DNA of 64,000 nt from NCBI RefSeq assembly GCF_000745185.1, contig NZ_JQNJ01000001.1:186001-250000 (forward strand). The letters run 5' to 3'. The notes beneath the pieces were generated by a model. It searched no databases. It had not been told where the DNA came from and saw only the letters and a list, made by a program, of their open reading frames with translations. This stretch comes from Muricauda sp. MAR_2010_75 (GTDB taxonomy: Bacteria; Bacteroidota; Bacteroidia; Flavobacteriales; Flavobacteriaceae). Position 1 is the stretch's first letter. The number at the start of each line of letters is the position of its first letter. Made by a program: the position numbers and the translations under genes. Shown here one piece after another: positions 52,692 to 61,169 of the stretch.

Positions 52692-53507
52692 ATGAAAGTC
52701 AAAGAAATCCCAGTTTCCATATTCAATCAGGCTCGACTTACGTGGCAATCTCCAAAAAAGATGGAGATGGGTAAAGAAATTATTCCTGTTGTGGTCTCTT
52801 TGGCTTCAATCCCATCTAGATTGGGAATTGTTCATATCACTATAAGAAGCATTTTTGACCAAAGTGTGCTTCCCGAACATATAGTCCTATGGCTTCACGA
52901 GAATTTAAAAGAAAGCATTCCAAAAAAACTGTCAGAATTAACCGGAGAACACTTTTCCATCCGGTTTACCAGTCATTCCAGTTCCCACAGGAAACTTGTT
53001 GAGCCACTTCAAGTGTATCCCAACAAGGTCATTATTACCTGCGATGATGATATGATGTACCGGCAAAATTGGCTATTCAATTTATACAAAGCTCATTTAG
53101 AAAAGCCTAATTGTATAATCGGCAACCAAACCCGGTGTATCAGCTATGATGAAAAGAACGAATTACTTCCTTACAAAAATTGGAGTTCAGGGGTTGAATC
53201 ATGCCCAAATCCCAAGACCGTCCTTCCCATAGGCGCAGGTGGTACCCTTTATCCACCAAATTCGTTGGACAACAGGGTCTTAAATCAAGAACTTTTTTCA
53301 AAATTAGCTCCAAAAGCAGATGATCTTTGGTTTAAGGCCATGAGTTTGTTACAAGGAACCATGTCGGTTAAATCAACCTACCCAACAAAAGAACCGATAC
53401 CTATCTGGGGTTCACAAAAAGTTTCCCTGAAGAAATCCAATATTGAAGGGGACAAAAATAGAATCCAATGGCAAGCTCTTACCGATTATTTTAAACTTAA
53501 ATTTTAG
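52692..53507 (+). CDS. GT-A fold glycosyltransferase, unassigned
   Basis: A 271-residue protein with IIPVVVSLASIPSRLGIVHITIRSIFDQSV in outline (about 30-60), then NKVIITCDDDMMYRQNWL (about 113-130), whose DDD is the metal motif of a GT-A transferase. No membrane helix. It resembles the family of eukaryotic-like and bacterial transferases annotated as GT-A hypothetical proteins. Being the last in the run of GT genes, it may complete a surface glycan. It precedes tsaC by 3 bases. Confidence 0.82.
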   Translation: MKVKEIPVSIFNQARLTWQSPKKMEMGKEIIPVVVSLASIPSRLGIVHITIRSIFDQSVLPEHIVLWLHENLKESIPKKLSELTGEHFSIRFTSHSSSHRKLVEPLQVYPNKVIITCDDDMMYRQNWLFNLYKAHLEKPNCIIGNQTRCISYDEKNELLPYKNWSSGVESCPNPKTVLPIGAGGTLYPPNSLDNRVLNQELFSKLAPKADDLWFKAMSLLQGTMSVKSTYPTKEPIPIWGSQKVSLKKSNIEGDKNRIQWQALTDYFKLKF

Positions 53508-53510
53508 CCC

Positions 53511-54071
53511 TTGACCGAACAAATCAACAATTGCATCAAAGAACTTAAGGCCGGGAATCTTATTCTCTACCCCACTGACACCGTTTGGGGCATTGGCTGC
53601 GATGCCACCAATCCAGATGCCGTAAAAAAAGTGTATGCCCTAAAAAAAAGGGAGGATTCCAAAGCACTCATATGCCTTGTGGCTAACCAAGCCATGTTGG
53701 AACGTCACGTGAAGGAGGTGCCAGAAGTAGCCTACGACATTATGGATTTGGCTACCAAGCCCACCACCATTGTTTTTGATGAACCTGTGGGAGTGGCCAA
53801 AAACCTCATCGCTGACGACAATACATTGGCCATTCGGGTGGCTTCGGATAAATTCTGCCAGTACCTCATCAATAAGTTTGGAAAACCCATCGTATCCACT
53901 TCGGCAAACATCTCTGGACAGCCCACCCCAAAACACTTTAAGGATATCCAGCCTGAAATTTTAAAAGGAGTGGACTATGTGGTAAATTTGCCGGATGTAA
54001 ACAAAGCTCCTTCCCCATCGTCCATCATTAAATTGGCCAATGACGGACAGGTGAAGGTAATTCGGGAATAA
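53511..54071 (+). CDS. tsaC: L-threonylcarbamoyladenylate synthase (Sua5/TsaC)
   Basis: Makes threonylcarbamoyl-AMP for the t6A37 modification of tRNAs reading ANN codons. The 186 residues are a single YrdC domain: LKAGNLILYPTDTVWGIGCDA (about 12-32), KKREDSKALICL, PTTIVFDEP and GKPIVSTSANISGQP (about 123-137). The C-terminal Sua5 domain is absent. A TTG start is used. It overlaps cca by one base (TAATG), forming a tRNA-maturation operon. Confidence 0.93.
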   Translation: MTEQINNCIKELKAGNLILYPTDTVWGIGCDATNPDAVKKVYALKKREDSKALICLVANQAMLERHVKEVPEVAYDIMDLATKPTTIVFDEPVGVAKNLIADDNTLAIRVASDKFCQYLINKFGKPIVSTSANISGQPTPKHFKDIQPEILKGVDYVVNLPDVNKAPSPSSIIKLANDGQVKVIRE

Positions 54072-55498
54072 TGACGGAGGAATTCCATAAAAAAGCCATT
54101 CAACATCCTGTTTTTCAACTTATCGGAGAAACGGCCGATGAATTGGGGGTGGATGCCTATGTCATAGGAGGATTTGTACGGGATTATTTTTTAAAAAGGG
54201 GCACACCAAAAGATATTGATGTGGTAGCCGTAGGCAGTGGCATTCAATTGGCCAAAAAAGTAGCTTCCAAACTGAAGGGAAAACCAGAGGTTTCAATTTT
54301 CAAGAATTTTGGAACGGCTATGATCAAACACAACGGTCTGGAATTGGAATTTGTGGGTGCCCGAAAAGAAAGTTACCACCATGACAGCCGAAAACCGGTT
54401 GTAGAAGATGGCACCTTGGAAGACGACCAAAATCGACGCGATTTTACCATCAATGCCATGGCCTTGGCCCTGAACCAATCCAATTTTGGTCAGCTTTTGG
54501 ACCCTTTTGATGGACTGACCGACTTGGACAAAAAAATCATCCGAACCCCTTTGGAACCGGGCATCACCTATTCCGATGATCCTTTGCGGATGATGCGTGC
54601 CATCCGTTTTGCCACGCAATTGCATTTTAACATCGAACTGAAGTCGCTTCAGGCCATTACAGAAAATAAGGACCGTATCAAGATCATTTCCAAAGAACGC
54701 ATTGTGGACGAACTTCACAAAATATTGATGAGTCCCAAGCCTTCGTTGGGTTTCAAATTAATGCATCAAACGGGATTATTGTCCCTAATTCTGCCAGAGT
54801 TAACGGCACTTCAAGGCATCGAGGAAATTGAAGGGCAACGCCATAAGGACAATTTTTGGCATACCCTGGAGGTGGTCGATAATATTTCGGAGGCCACGGA
54901 TAACCTTTGGTTGCGTTGGGCGGCTTTGTTACATGATATTGGCAAGGCCCCTACCAAGAAATTCCACAAAAGAATTGGTTGGACCTTTCATGGACATGAA
55001 TTTGTGGGCTCCAAAATGGTATACAAGCTGTTTAAACGCTTGCGGATGCCTTTGAACGACAAGATGAAGTTCGTTCAAAAAATGGTCCTGATGAGCTCCC
55101 GGCCCATCATCTTGGCCGAAGACCATGTGACCGATTCCGCGGTACGACGGTTGGTTTTTGATGCAGGAGATTATGTGGATGACCTCATGACCTTGTGCGA
55201 AGCCGACATTACCACCAAAAACCCGAAAAAACAGCGAAAGTACAAGAACAACTTTCAAATGGTGCGTCAAAAAATAGTGGAAGTTGAGGAACGGGACCAC
55301 ATCCGCAACTTTCAGCCCCCAGTTTCCGGTGAGGAAATCATGCAGACCTTCAACTTAAAACCTTCCAAGGAAATTGGAATCATTAAAGATGCCATTAAAG
55401 AAGCCATTTTGGAGGGTGAAATTCCAAATGAATACAAAGCTGCTTATCAGTTTATGTTGGAAAAAGGCAAACAAATGAACCTAAAAGTCCATTCATAA
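54071..55498 (+). CDS. cca: CCA tRNA nucleotidyltransferase with HD domain
   Basis: Adds or repairs the 3' CCA of tRNA. The 475 residues have the nucleotidyltransferase head with GGFVRDYFLKRGTPKDIDVV (about 33-52, catalytic DxD), DQNRRDFTINAMAL and RMMRAIRFATQL, then an HD domain (DNFWHTLEVVDNI, LLHDIGKAPTKKF, about 255-300) with phosphohydrolase activity in E. coli. The C-terminal part is helical. It overlaps tsaC and ctaA by one base each. Confidence 0.96.
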   Translation: MTEEFHKKAIQHPVFQLIGETADELGVDAYVIGGFVRDYFLKRGTPKDIDVVAVGSGIQLAKKVASKLKGKPEVSIFKNFGTAMIKHNGLELEFVGARKESYHHDSRKPVVEDGTLEDDQNRRDFTINAMALALNQSNFGQLLDPFDGLTDLDKKIIRTPLEPGITYSDDPLRMMRAIRFATQLHFNIELKSLQAITENKDRIKIISKERIVDELHKILMSPKPSLGFKLMHQTGLLSLILPELTALQGIEEIEGQRHKDNFWHTLEVVDNISEATDNLWLRWAALLHDIGKAPTKKFHKRIGWTFHGHEFVGSKMVYKLFKRLRMPLNDKMKFVQKMVLMSSRPIILAEDHVTDSAVRRLVFDAGDYVDDLMTLCEADITTKNPKKQRKYKNNFQMVRQKIVEVEERDHIRNFQPPVSGEEIMQTFNLKPSKEIGIIKDAIKEAILEGEIPNEYKAAYQFMLEKGKQMNLKVHS

Positions 55499-56511
55499 TG
55501 AAAAAGAACAAATATGTAGTGTATTGGCTGTTGACCGGCTGTGCCCTCATTTTTATCATGGTGTTGGTCGGAGGAATTACCCGACTCACGCATTCTGGGC
55601 TTTCCATATCGGATTATAAGTTGATTCATGGAACCCTTCCTCCCATGAATGAGCAAGCCTGGGAAGAAGCCTTTGAGCTCTATAAACAATACCCAGAATA
55701 CCAAAAACTCAACTCCCATTTTGATTTAGAGGATTTTAAGGAAATTTATTTTTGGGAATGGCTACATCGGTTCATTGGTCGTTTCATTGGAATCGTTTTC
55801 ATTCTGCCCTTCCTCTACTTCCTGTTTACCAAGAAATTGGACAGACCCACCGTAAAAAAATGTCTCGTATTGCTTTTGCTGGGTGGATTTCAAGGCTTTT
55901 TGGGCTGGTATATGGTAAAAAGCGGCTTGGTGGACCGTCCCGATGTGTCGCATTTTAGATTGGCTGCACATTTGACCACCGCATTCATCACCTTCGCCTA
56001 CAGTCTTTGGGTGGCATTGGACCTGATTTATCCATCCAAAAAGGAAAATATAAAACCCGTTCGAAACCTAATTCGGTTTACCTACGCTGTTTTATTGATC
56101 CAAATAATCTGGGGCGCTTTTGTGGCTGGACTGGATGCAGGCTTTATTCACAACCACTGGCCCTTGATGAGCGAGGGAAAATTGATTCATGAAACCGTGT
56201 ACATTGAACAACAGCCGGTACTAAAAAACTTTTTTGAAGGAAAAAGCGGCGTTCAGTTTATACATCGCTATATCGCCTATATTGTGGTAGGTTTGATTGC
56301 CTTAATTTGGGTCCGTACCCGAAAAATTAAAAGAACCTCATTACAGGAAAAAGGACTGCAATCCTTGGTCGTTTTGGTCTTTGTGCAATTTGTGTTGGGC
56401 GTTTTGACCCTGATTTATGCCGTACCTCTATGGTTGGGTGTTGCCCACCAAATTGGGGCATTTTTCTTGTTGGCCGCCATGACGTTTACCCTGCATCGAT
56501 TCTCCAAATAA
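55498..56511 (+). CDS. ctaA: heme A synthase CtaA/Cox15
   Basis: Oxidises heme O to heme A for aa3-type cytochrome oxidase. The 337 residues form eight membrane helices in two halves. Conserved sites are GGITRLTHSGLSISDYKLIHG (about 22-42), WEWLHRFIGRFIG (about 84-96, heme ligand His), RLAAHLTTAF, and in the second half QFIHRYIAYIVVGL and GVAHQIGAFFLL. It overlaps the cca stop by one base and ends the three-gene run. The heme pathway partner ctaB is not nearby. Confidence 0.96.
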   Translation: MKKNKYVVYWLLTGCALIFIMVLVGGITRLTHSGLSISDYKLIHGTLPPMNEQAWEEAFELYKQYPEYQKLNSHFDLEDFKEIYFWEWLHRFIGRFIGIVFILPFLYFLFTKKLDRPTVKKCLVLLLLGGFQGFLGWYMVKSGLVDRPDVSHFRLAAHLTTAFITFAYSLWVALDLIYPSKKENIKPVRNLIRFTYAVLLIQIIWGAFVAGLDAGFIHNHWPLMSEGKLIHETVYIEQQPVLKNFFEGKSGVQFIHRYIAYIVVGLIALIWVRTRKIKRTSLQEKGLQSLVVLVFVQFVLGVLTLIYAVPLWLGVAHQIGAFFLLAAMTFTLHRFSK

Positions 56512-56524
56512 GATTGAATTGTCG

Positions 56525-56532
56525 TAAATTTG
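56525..56532 (+). promoter_or_regulatory. -7 box of pRiA4b ORF-3-like gene
   Basis: TAAATTTG matches TAnnTTTG, 22 bases before the ATG at 56555. No -33 TTG with normal spacing is seen. Confidence 0.45.
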
Positions 56533-56554
56533 TGCCCACTCTAAAAATTGTTGG

Positions 56555-57052
56555 ATGATTTATAAAATCAGGATAATACTTGATGCTGAAGAAGATATCT
56601 TTAGGGATGTTGAGATTGAGGATAACAATACTTTGGAAGAATTTCACAATGCCATTACCCAAGCCTTTGGCTTTGAAGGTTCTGAAATGGCTTCCTTTTA
56701 TACGTGTGATGAAGAATGGAACCAAGATGAAGAAATTGCGCTGTTTGATATGAGCGAAAATGGTTCTGATATTCGTTTGATGAACGAAACCGTTCTTGAT
56801 GATGTCCTCACGGAGAAAACCCCAAAAATGATCTATGTGTATGATTTTTTCAGCATGTGGACCTTTTTTGTGGAATTGGCCGACATTGTGGACAAAGAAG
56901 ATGGAAGAAGTTATCCAAATGTGTTGTTCAGTTTTGGCGAATTGCCTGATGCCCCGCCTGAGAAAAATTTCGAATCCAAACCTTCAACCGAGTTTGACGA
57001 TGACTATCTGGACAGTTATGACGACATGGATTTTGACGAAAACTGGAATTAA
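56555..57052 (+). CDS. plasmid pRiA4b ORF-3-like (TnpR-named) family protein
   Basis: A 165-residue soluble acidic protein. IYKIRIILDAEEDIFRDVEIEDNNTLEEFHNAITQAFGF in outline (about 2-42) is the MM3350/pRiA4b ORF-3 fold start, LNE-like VLTEKTPKMIYVYDFFSMWTFFVEL follows, and the tail is strongly acidic (DDDYLDSYDDMDFDEN). Databases call the family IS1096 element passenger TnpR-like, but no transposase, resolvase motif or repeat end is present here, so it is a chromosomal gene of unknown role. Confidence 0.88.
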   Translation: MIYKIRIILDAEEDIFRDVEIEDNNTLEEFHNAITQAFGFEGSEMASFYTCDEEWNQDEEIALFDMSENGSDIRLMNETVLDDVLTEKTPKMIYVYDFFSMWTFFVELADIVDKEDGRSYPNVLFSFGELPDAPPEKNFESKPSTEFDDDYLDSYDDMDFDENWN

Positions 57053-57060
57053 AAACCTAA

Positions 57061-57107
57061 CCTTTCACCCATAAACCCTTTACCTTTCACCCAAAACCCT
57101 TCACCTT
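57061..57107 (+). repeat. imperfect tandem repeat of about 22 bases
   Basis: The unit CCTTTCACCCATAAACCCTT (57061-57080) plus TA recurs as CCTTTCACCCAAAACCCTTC (57083-57102) plus A, and a third partial copy (CCTTT) follows. The array fills the gap between two plus-strand genes and ends at the ATG of NdpA. No known element matches it. Confidence 0.7.
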
Positions 57108-57108
57108 T

Positions 57109-58167
57109 ATGCTAAATCTATATCACGCCCAGATTGAAAGTATTTCGCTTCATCGTGTAGGCAACAAGAGCAAGAACGAGAGTGCATTTTTGTCCGCGGA
57201 GCCCTTCACACTAAATGATGAAATGGCGGGATTGCTCAAGGAGTATTTCTTTAAGCCTTTTCGGGAGAAGGAAGAAAACTATTACAAGTTTTACAATGAT
57301 GTGGATTTGGAGTTCAATGAAATCTACAACGCCGTTACCGAGATTTTCGGGGACAGCTCCAAAACCCACGAGGTTTCCAAAAAAATAACTTCGCACCTTT
57401 TTGAACAATCCAACCACCCGCACATTAAAAGTGGGGAGGTGTACGTGGTGCATTTTTCCGATATGGTCATCGATAATCAAAAATTGGATGCCGTTGGGAT
57501 TTTTAAAAGTGAGTTGAAGCACGATTTCCTTCAGTTCAAGGAAAAAGAACAAAACTTGGAGATTTTGATTCGGCAAGGGATCAACATCAACAAATTGGAT
57601 AAGGGCTGTATCGTTTTCAATACGCAGAAAGAGGAAGGGTATAAAGTGTTGTCGGTGGATAGTAATAGATACGATGCCAAATACTGGTTGGAGAACTTTT
57701 TGGGTCTCATTCCATTGACCGATGAGAACTTCTACACCAAAAACTACCTGAAATTCTGTCAAAATTTCGCTAAGGATGTCGTTTTACCTGCTGAGGACAA
57801 ACAACAAGAGGTGCTATTTATGAACCGCGCGGTGAACCATTTTGCGAAAAACGACAATTTTGAAGAAACCTCTTTTTTGAATGAGGTGATGGAAAACCCT
57901 GAATTGATTCCCGAGTTTAAGCACTACAAGGTTGAAAAAGGGCCCAAATACAGTATTGAGGACGTTTCCAATTTTGACATCGCCAATAAGGCGGTTTCCG
58001 ATGCCCGAAAAAAAATCAAGAATGTCATTAACCTAGACACCAACATCCAGATAAAATTGGATTTCATCAACCCCGATTCTGCACAAAAATTTGTGGAAAA
58101 GGGCTGGGACGAGGAGCGCCAGATGTACTATTATTTGGTGTATTTCAACAAGGAACAGAAGAGTTAG
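57109..58167 (+). CDS. nucleoid-associated protein NdpA/YejK family
   Basis: A 352-residue soluble protein. SISLHRVGNKSKNESAFLS near the start, YVVHFSDMVIDNQKLDAVGIFKSELKH (about 104-130) and KGCIVFNTQKEEGYKVLSVD (about 164-183) match the NA37/NdpA family, which binds the nucleoid and is linked to replication stress. It converges with the kinase-like gene (4-base overlap). Confidence 0.88.
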   Translation: MLNLYHAQIESISLHRVGNKSKNESAFLSAEPFTLNDEMAGLLKEYFFKPFREKEENYYKFYNDVDLEFNEIYNAVTEIFGDSSKTHEVSKKITSHLFEQSNHPHIKSGEVYVVHFSDMVIDNQKLDAVGIFKSELKHDFLQFKEKEQNLEILIRQGININKLDKGCIVFNTQKEEGYKVLSVDSNRYDAKYWLENFLGLIPLTDENFYTKNYLKFCQNFAKDVVLPAEDKQQEVLFMNRAVNHFAKNDNFEETSFLNEVMENPELIPEFKHYKVEKGPKYSIEDVSNFDIANKAVSDARKKIKNVINLDTNIQIKLDFINPDSAQKFVEKGWDEERQMYYYLVYFNKEQKS

Positions 58168-59240
58168 AATTTCTTCTCAATAATCTGTTTCATACTCACA
58201 TCCTCGTAATTTCGTTTCACAAAGTCAAGGGCAGTGGCCAACACTTGGCCCATGTTTTCGCATTTCTTGAACTCCATGTCATGGGTAAACTCCTGTAGCT
58301 CTGTTTTCAGGCGTTCCACATTTTCGGGGACCGAGATTTCATCGATTTTCACACTATTTATCAATCGCTTTATCCGGTTTCCTGAACTGATGATTCGTTT
58401 GGCCACTATGGAACGTTCCTCAATCTTATATTGATCTACCGAATATTCCTGAAGCTTGTTGGTGACCAACTCCACCATTTTTATGTTTTCCTTAAAGAAC
58501 TGCGGCAAATACACCTTGAACTTGCCTTCATAACATTGCTGGTCAAAGTCTATGGCCCGGATGCGGTACACCACATGATCAAAATCGTGGACGGGAACAA
58601 TAACGTAGTTATACGATCGCATATCGCCCAACAGACGTATCATGCATCGCTCATTGAACTTTACAAATTCCTTGGCCAACTGGGCTTTTTCGGATTCCGA
58701 ACATTTGGGCAATATATCCTTGATGAACATATCCCCGGGAATACCGGCGATATGCTCCTCAATGAGGGTATCCTTGTACACCAAAAAGTTAAGATTGTAA
58801 GGTGAGAGCATGTGTTCCAGTTCCAATCCGTAGATACGGGAGGCATCGGTCTTTTTTACATAGAAATAGGTGTAGTTGTCATTCAGGATGTTCCGCACTT
58901 TAATGCGAAAGGGTTTGGAGTTACCAAAAGTGCAAAAATCAACCGCATCTACATTTAAATATTCCAAAATACGATTGCTCCCATCTGAATGTAAGATGGA
59001 ATAGACCTGCTTGAGGCTCATGTCGATTTCCTTACGATCAGCATCCGAATAATAGACCCTAACCCATAGGGTATCCTCCCCATCGTTGTCATAAACCACA
59101 ACAGACCCGGCAAAACGGAGCAAATCCTCATAGAAAATGGGAATCTCTATTTTTCGATTGTACCGGTCCAAATACGCATCCAATTTTTTTTGTACTGGAT
59201 ACGCCGGTTTTTTCTTGGACATCAATTTTTCCTCAGCCAT
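58164..59240 (-). CDS. unrecognised protein with atypical-kinase-like motifs
   Basis: A 358-residue cytoplasmic protein from the ATG at 59240 (frame opens at a TTG at 59261). No assigned family. Kinase-like signatures occur in order: K129/K130 in YFYVKKTD, an acidic helix GLELEHML (E140), hinge-like KDTLIEEHIAGIPGD, then GDMRSYN with D206-x4-N211 spacing as in the HRD loop, and RAIDFDQQ with D231 in the DFG position. No glycine-rich loop is clear. The helical C-terminus (about 255-358) has basic patches. It may be a kinase or pseudokinase. It converges with NdpA with a 4-base overlap. Confidence 0.8.
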   Translation of the reverse strand: MAEEKLMSKKKPAYPVQKKLDAYLDRYNRKIEIPIFYEDLLRFAGSVVVYDNDGEDTLWVRVYYSDADRKEIDMSLKQVYSILHSDGSNRILEYLNVDAVDFCTFGNSKPFRIKVRNILNDNYTYFYVKKTDASRIYGLELEHMLSPYNLNFLVYKDTLIEEHIAGIPGDMFIKDILPKCSESEKAQLAKEFVKFNERCMIRLLGDMRSYNYVIVPVHDFDHVVYRIRAIDFDQQCYEGKFKVYLPQFFKENIKMVELVTNKLQEYSVDQYKIEERSIVAKRIISSGNRIKRLINSVKIDEISVPENVERLKTELQEFTHDMEFKKCENMGQVLATALDFVKRNYEDVSMKQIIEKKF

Positions 59241-59314
59241 TCTTTCCCTATTTTGTAACAAATTGCATAATACCTCGTCAAGTTAATATAAACAAATCAA
59301 AAAACGATTCCGTC

Positions 59315-60211
59315 TTGGAAACTATACTTACCGTTAACCATCTGACCAAAAAGTTTGGGTACCTCACTGCCGTTAAAGATTTGTCCTTTACCATAGAAAA
59401 GGGCAATGTGTATGGCATTTTGGGACCTAACGGCAGTGGAAAATCGACCACGTTGGGCATTATTTTGAACGTCGTTAATCGTACTTCCGGTGATTTTAGC
59501 TGGTTTGATGGCAACACCTCAACCCATGAGGCTTTGAAAAAAGTAGGAGCCATCATAGAACGTCCCAATTTTTACCCCTACATGACCGCCATTCAAAACT
59601 TGAAGTTGGTCTGTAAAATCAAGGAAGTTCCCAATACCCGTATTCAGGAAAAGTTGGAATTGGTAGGGTTGTGGGACCGCAGAAACAGTAAGTTCAAGAC
59701 GTATTCCCTGGGTATGAAACAACGCTTGGCCATTGCCTCTGCCCTACTCAACGACCCAGAAATTCTGATTCTGGACGAGCCCACCAATGGATTGGACCCA
59801 CAGGGTATCCATCAAATCAGGGAAATCATCAAGAAAATTGCAAATCAAGGTACTACCATTTTGTTGGCTTCGCACTTATTGGACGAAGTTGAGAAAGTAT
59901 GTTCCCATGTGGTCATTCTTCGAAAGGGTGAAAAACTCTATTCCGGTCCTGTGGACAGTATGATGGCCAGTCATGGCTTTTTTGAACTTCGCGCCGCTGA
60001 CATGGAACAACTTAAATCCCTTTTGGAAAAAAGCGCCCGTTTTGGAAAGATTGAGAACTTCAATGGAACGCTCACCGCTTATTTGAAGGAAGAAATGGAT
60101 GCCGAAGCGTTGAACAAAATGCTATTTGAAAAAGGCATCGTCCTCTCTCATTTGGTCAAACGTAAGGAAAGTCTGGAAGAGCAATTTTTAACCCTGACCA
60201 AAAACAACTAA
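59315..60211 (+). CDS. ABC transporter ATP-binding protein
   Basis: A 298-residue ATPase of the ABC-2 (DrrA-like) class. Walker A GPNGSGKST (about 36-44), TYSLGMKQRLAIA (signature, about 130-142), Walker B ILILDEPTNGLDP and ASHLLDEVEKVC follow. The C-terminal 80 residues are the extra regulatory part common in drug- or glycolipid-export ATPases. The start is a TTG. The permease gene follows 11 bases downstream. Substrate unknown. Confidence 0.94.
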   Translation: METILTVNHLTKKFGYLTAVKDLSFTIEKGNVYGILGPNGSGKSTTLGIILNVVNRTSGDFSWFDGNTSTHEALKKVGAIIERPNFYPYMTAIQNLKLVCKIKEVPNTRIQEKLELVGLWDRRNSKFKTYSLGMKQRLAIASALLNDPEILILDEPTNGLDPQGIHQIREIIKKIANQGTTILLASHLLDEVEKVCSHVVILRKGEKLYSGPVDSMMASHGFFELRAADMEQLKSLLEKSARFGKIENFNGTLTAYLKEEMDAEALNKMLFEKGIVLSHLVKRKESLEEQFLTLTKNN

Positions 60212-60222
60212 TCAAACAACGC

Positions 60223-61056
60223 ATGGTACGTCTACTACAAATAGAATTCATAAAACTTTGGAACAATAGGGCCAGCAAGATATTGATCATATCCTATTTT
60301 GCCCTGTTGACCTCAATTGCATTGATCGCCGCCATAAAGTTCGACATTGGTCCAGTTCAATTTCATTTGGCCGATCAAGGAATATTCAACTTTCCGTACA
60401 TCTGGCATTTCAATACCTGGGTCGCCGCAATTTTTAAATTGTTCCTAGCTATTGTTATTGTCTCCATGATGTCCAATGAATACAGCAACAAGACGATTAA
60501 ACAAAATTTGATCGATGGTCTCTCGAAAAAGGAATTCATTCTTTCCAAAGTACTGACAGTCATTTCATTTGCACTGATTTCAACGGTATTTGTCTTTGTG
60601 GTTTCCATGGTTTTGGGGCTAGTATACTCTGATTACAACGAGTTGTCCATTATCCTTTCTGATTTAGAGTTTTTACTGGCCTTTTTTGTAAAACTGGTCG
60701 GTTTTTTCTCCTTCTGTCTCTTTTTGGGCATTCTTGTAAAGCGATCAGCCTTTGCATTGGGCTTTTTAATCTTATGGACGATTCTAGAGCAGGTCATATT
60801 TGGATTATTGGGCTGGAAGGTCATGAGTTGGCCCGCTGCAAAAAAAGTGAAAGATTTCTTCCCATTGGAATCCATGATGAATTTGATTAAGGAACCTGGT
60901 TCCAGACTATCTGCAGTTCAAAATATCGGTGATCAGATTGGGGAGAACTTCCGGTTTGACTATCACACCTATTGGTATGAGTTTTTGATCGTTATCTTTT
61001 GGACCGCACTTTTTATCTACTTGTCCTATGCATTATTGAAAAAGCGCGATTTATAA
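60223..61056 (+). CDS. ABC-2 type permease
   Basis: A 277-residue membrane protein with six helices: VRLLQIEFIKLWNNRASKILI before TM1, NEYSNKTIKQNLIDGLSKKEFILSKVL between TM2 and TM3 (the coupling-helix region), and a final WTALFIYLSYALLKKRDL. This is the normal partner of the ATPase 11 bases upstream. Together they form an exporter or envelope-repair system like those next to lantibiotic or lipid immunity genes, but no such genes adjoin it here. Confidence 0.92.
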   Translation: MVRLLQIEFIKLWNNRASKILIISYFALLTSIALIAAIKFDIGPVQFHLADQGIFNFPYIWHFNTWVAAIFKLFLAIVIVSMMSNEYSNKTIKQNLIDGLSKKEFILSKVLTVISFALISTVFVFVVSMVLGLVYSDYNELSIILSDLEFLLAFFVKLVGFFSFCLFLGILVKRSAFALGFLILWTILEQVIFGLLGWKVMSWPAAKKVKDFFPLESMMNLIKEPGSRLSAVQNIGDQIGENFRFDYHTYWYEFLIVIFWTALFIYLSYALLKKRDL

Positions 61057-61169
61057 CCGAGACAACGGAAATAAAAAAAGTTTGATTTCCAACCGCTTAA
61101 ATATACGATTCAACAAAATTTACCTTGAAAGATTGTATTTTTTGATACATTGTAGTCTAGAATTTTCTT

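Noticed and set aside
56555..57052. Mobile element, because the family is named after an IS1096 passenger
   Set aside because: No transposase, terminal repeats or target duplication; the neighbours are core genes, so the name does not show mobility.
57061..57107. CRISPR array
   Set aside because: Unit of about 22 bases repeats head to tail with no spacers and no cas genes nearby.
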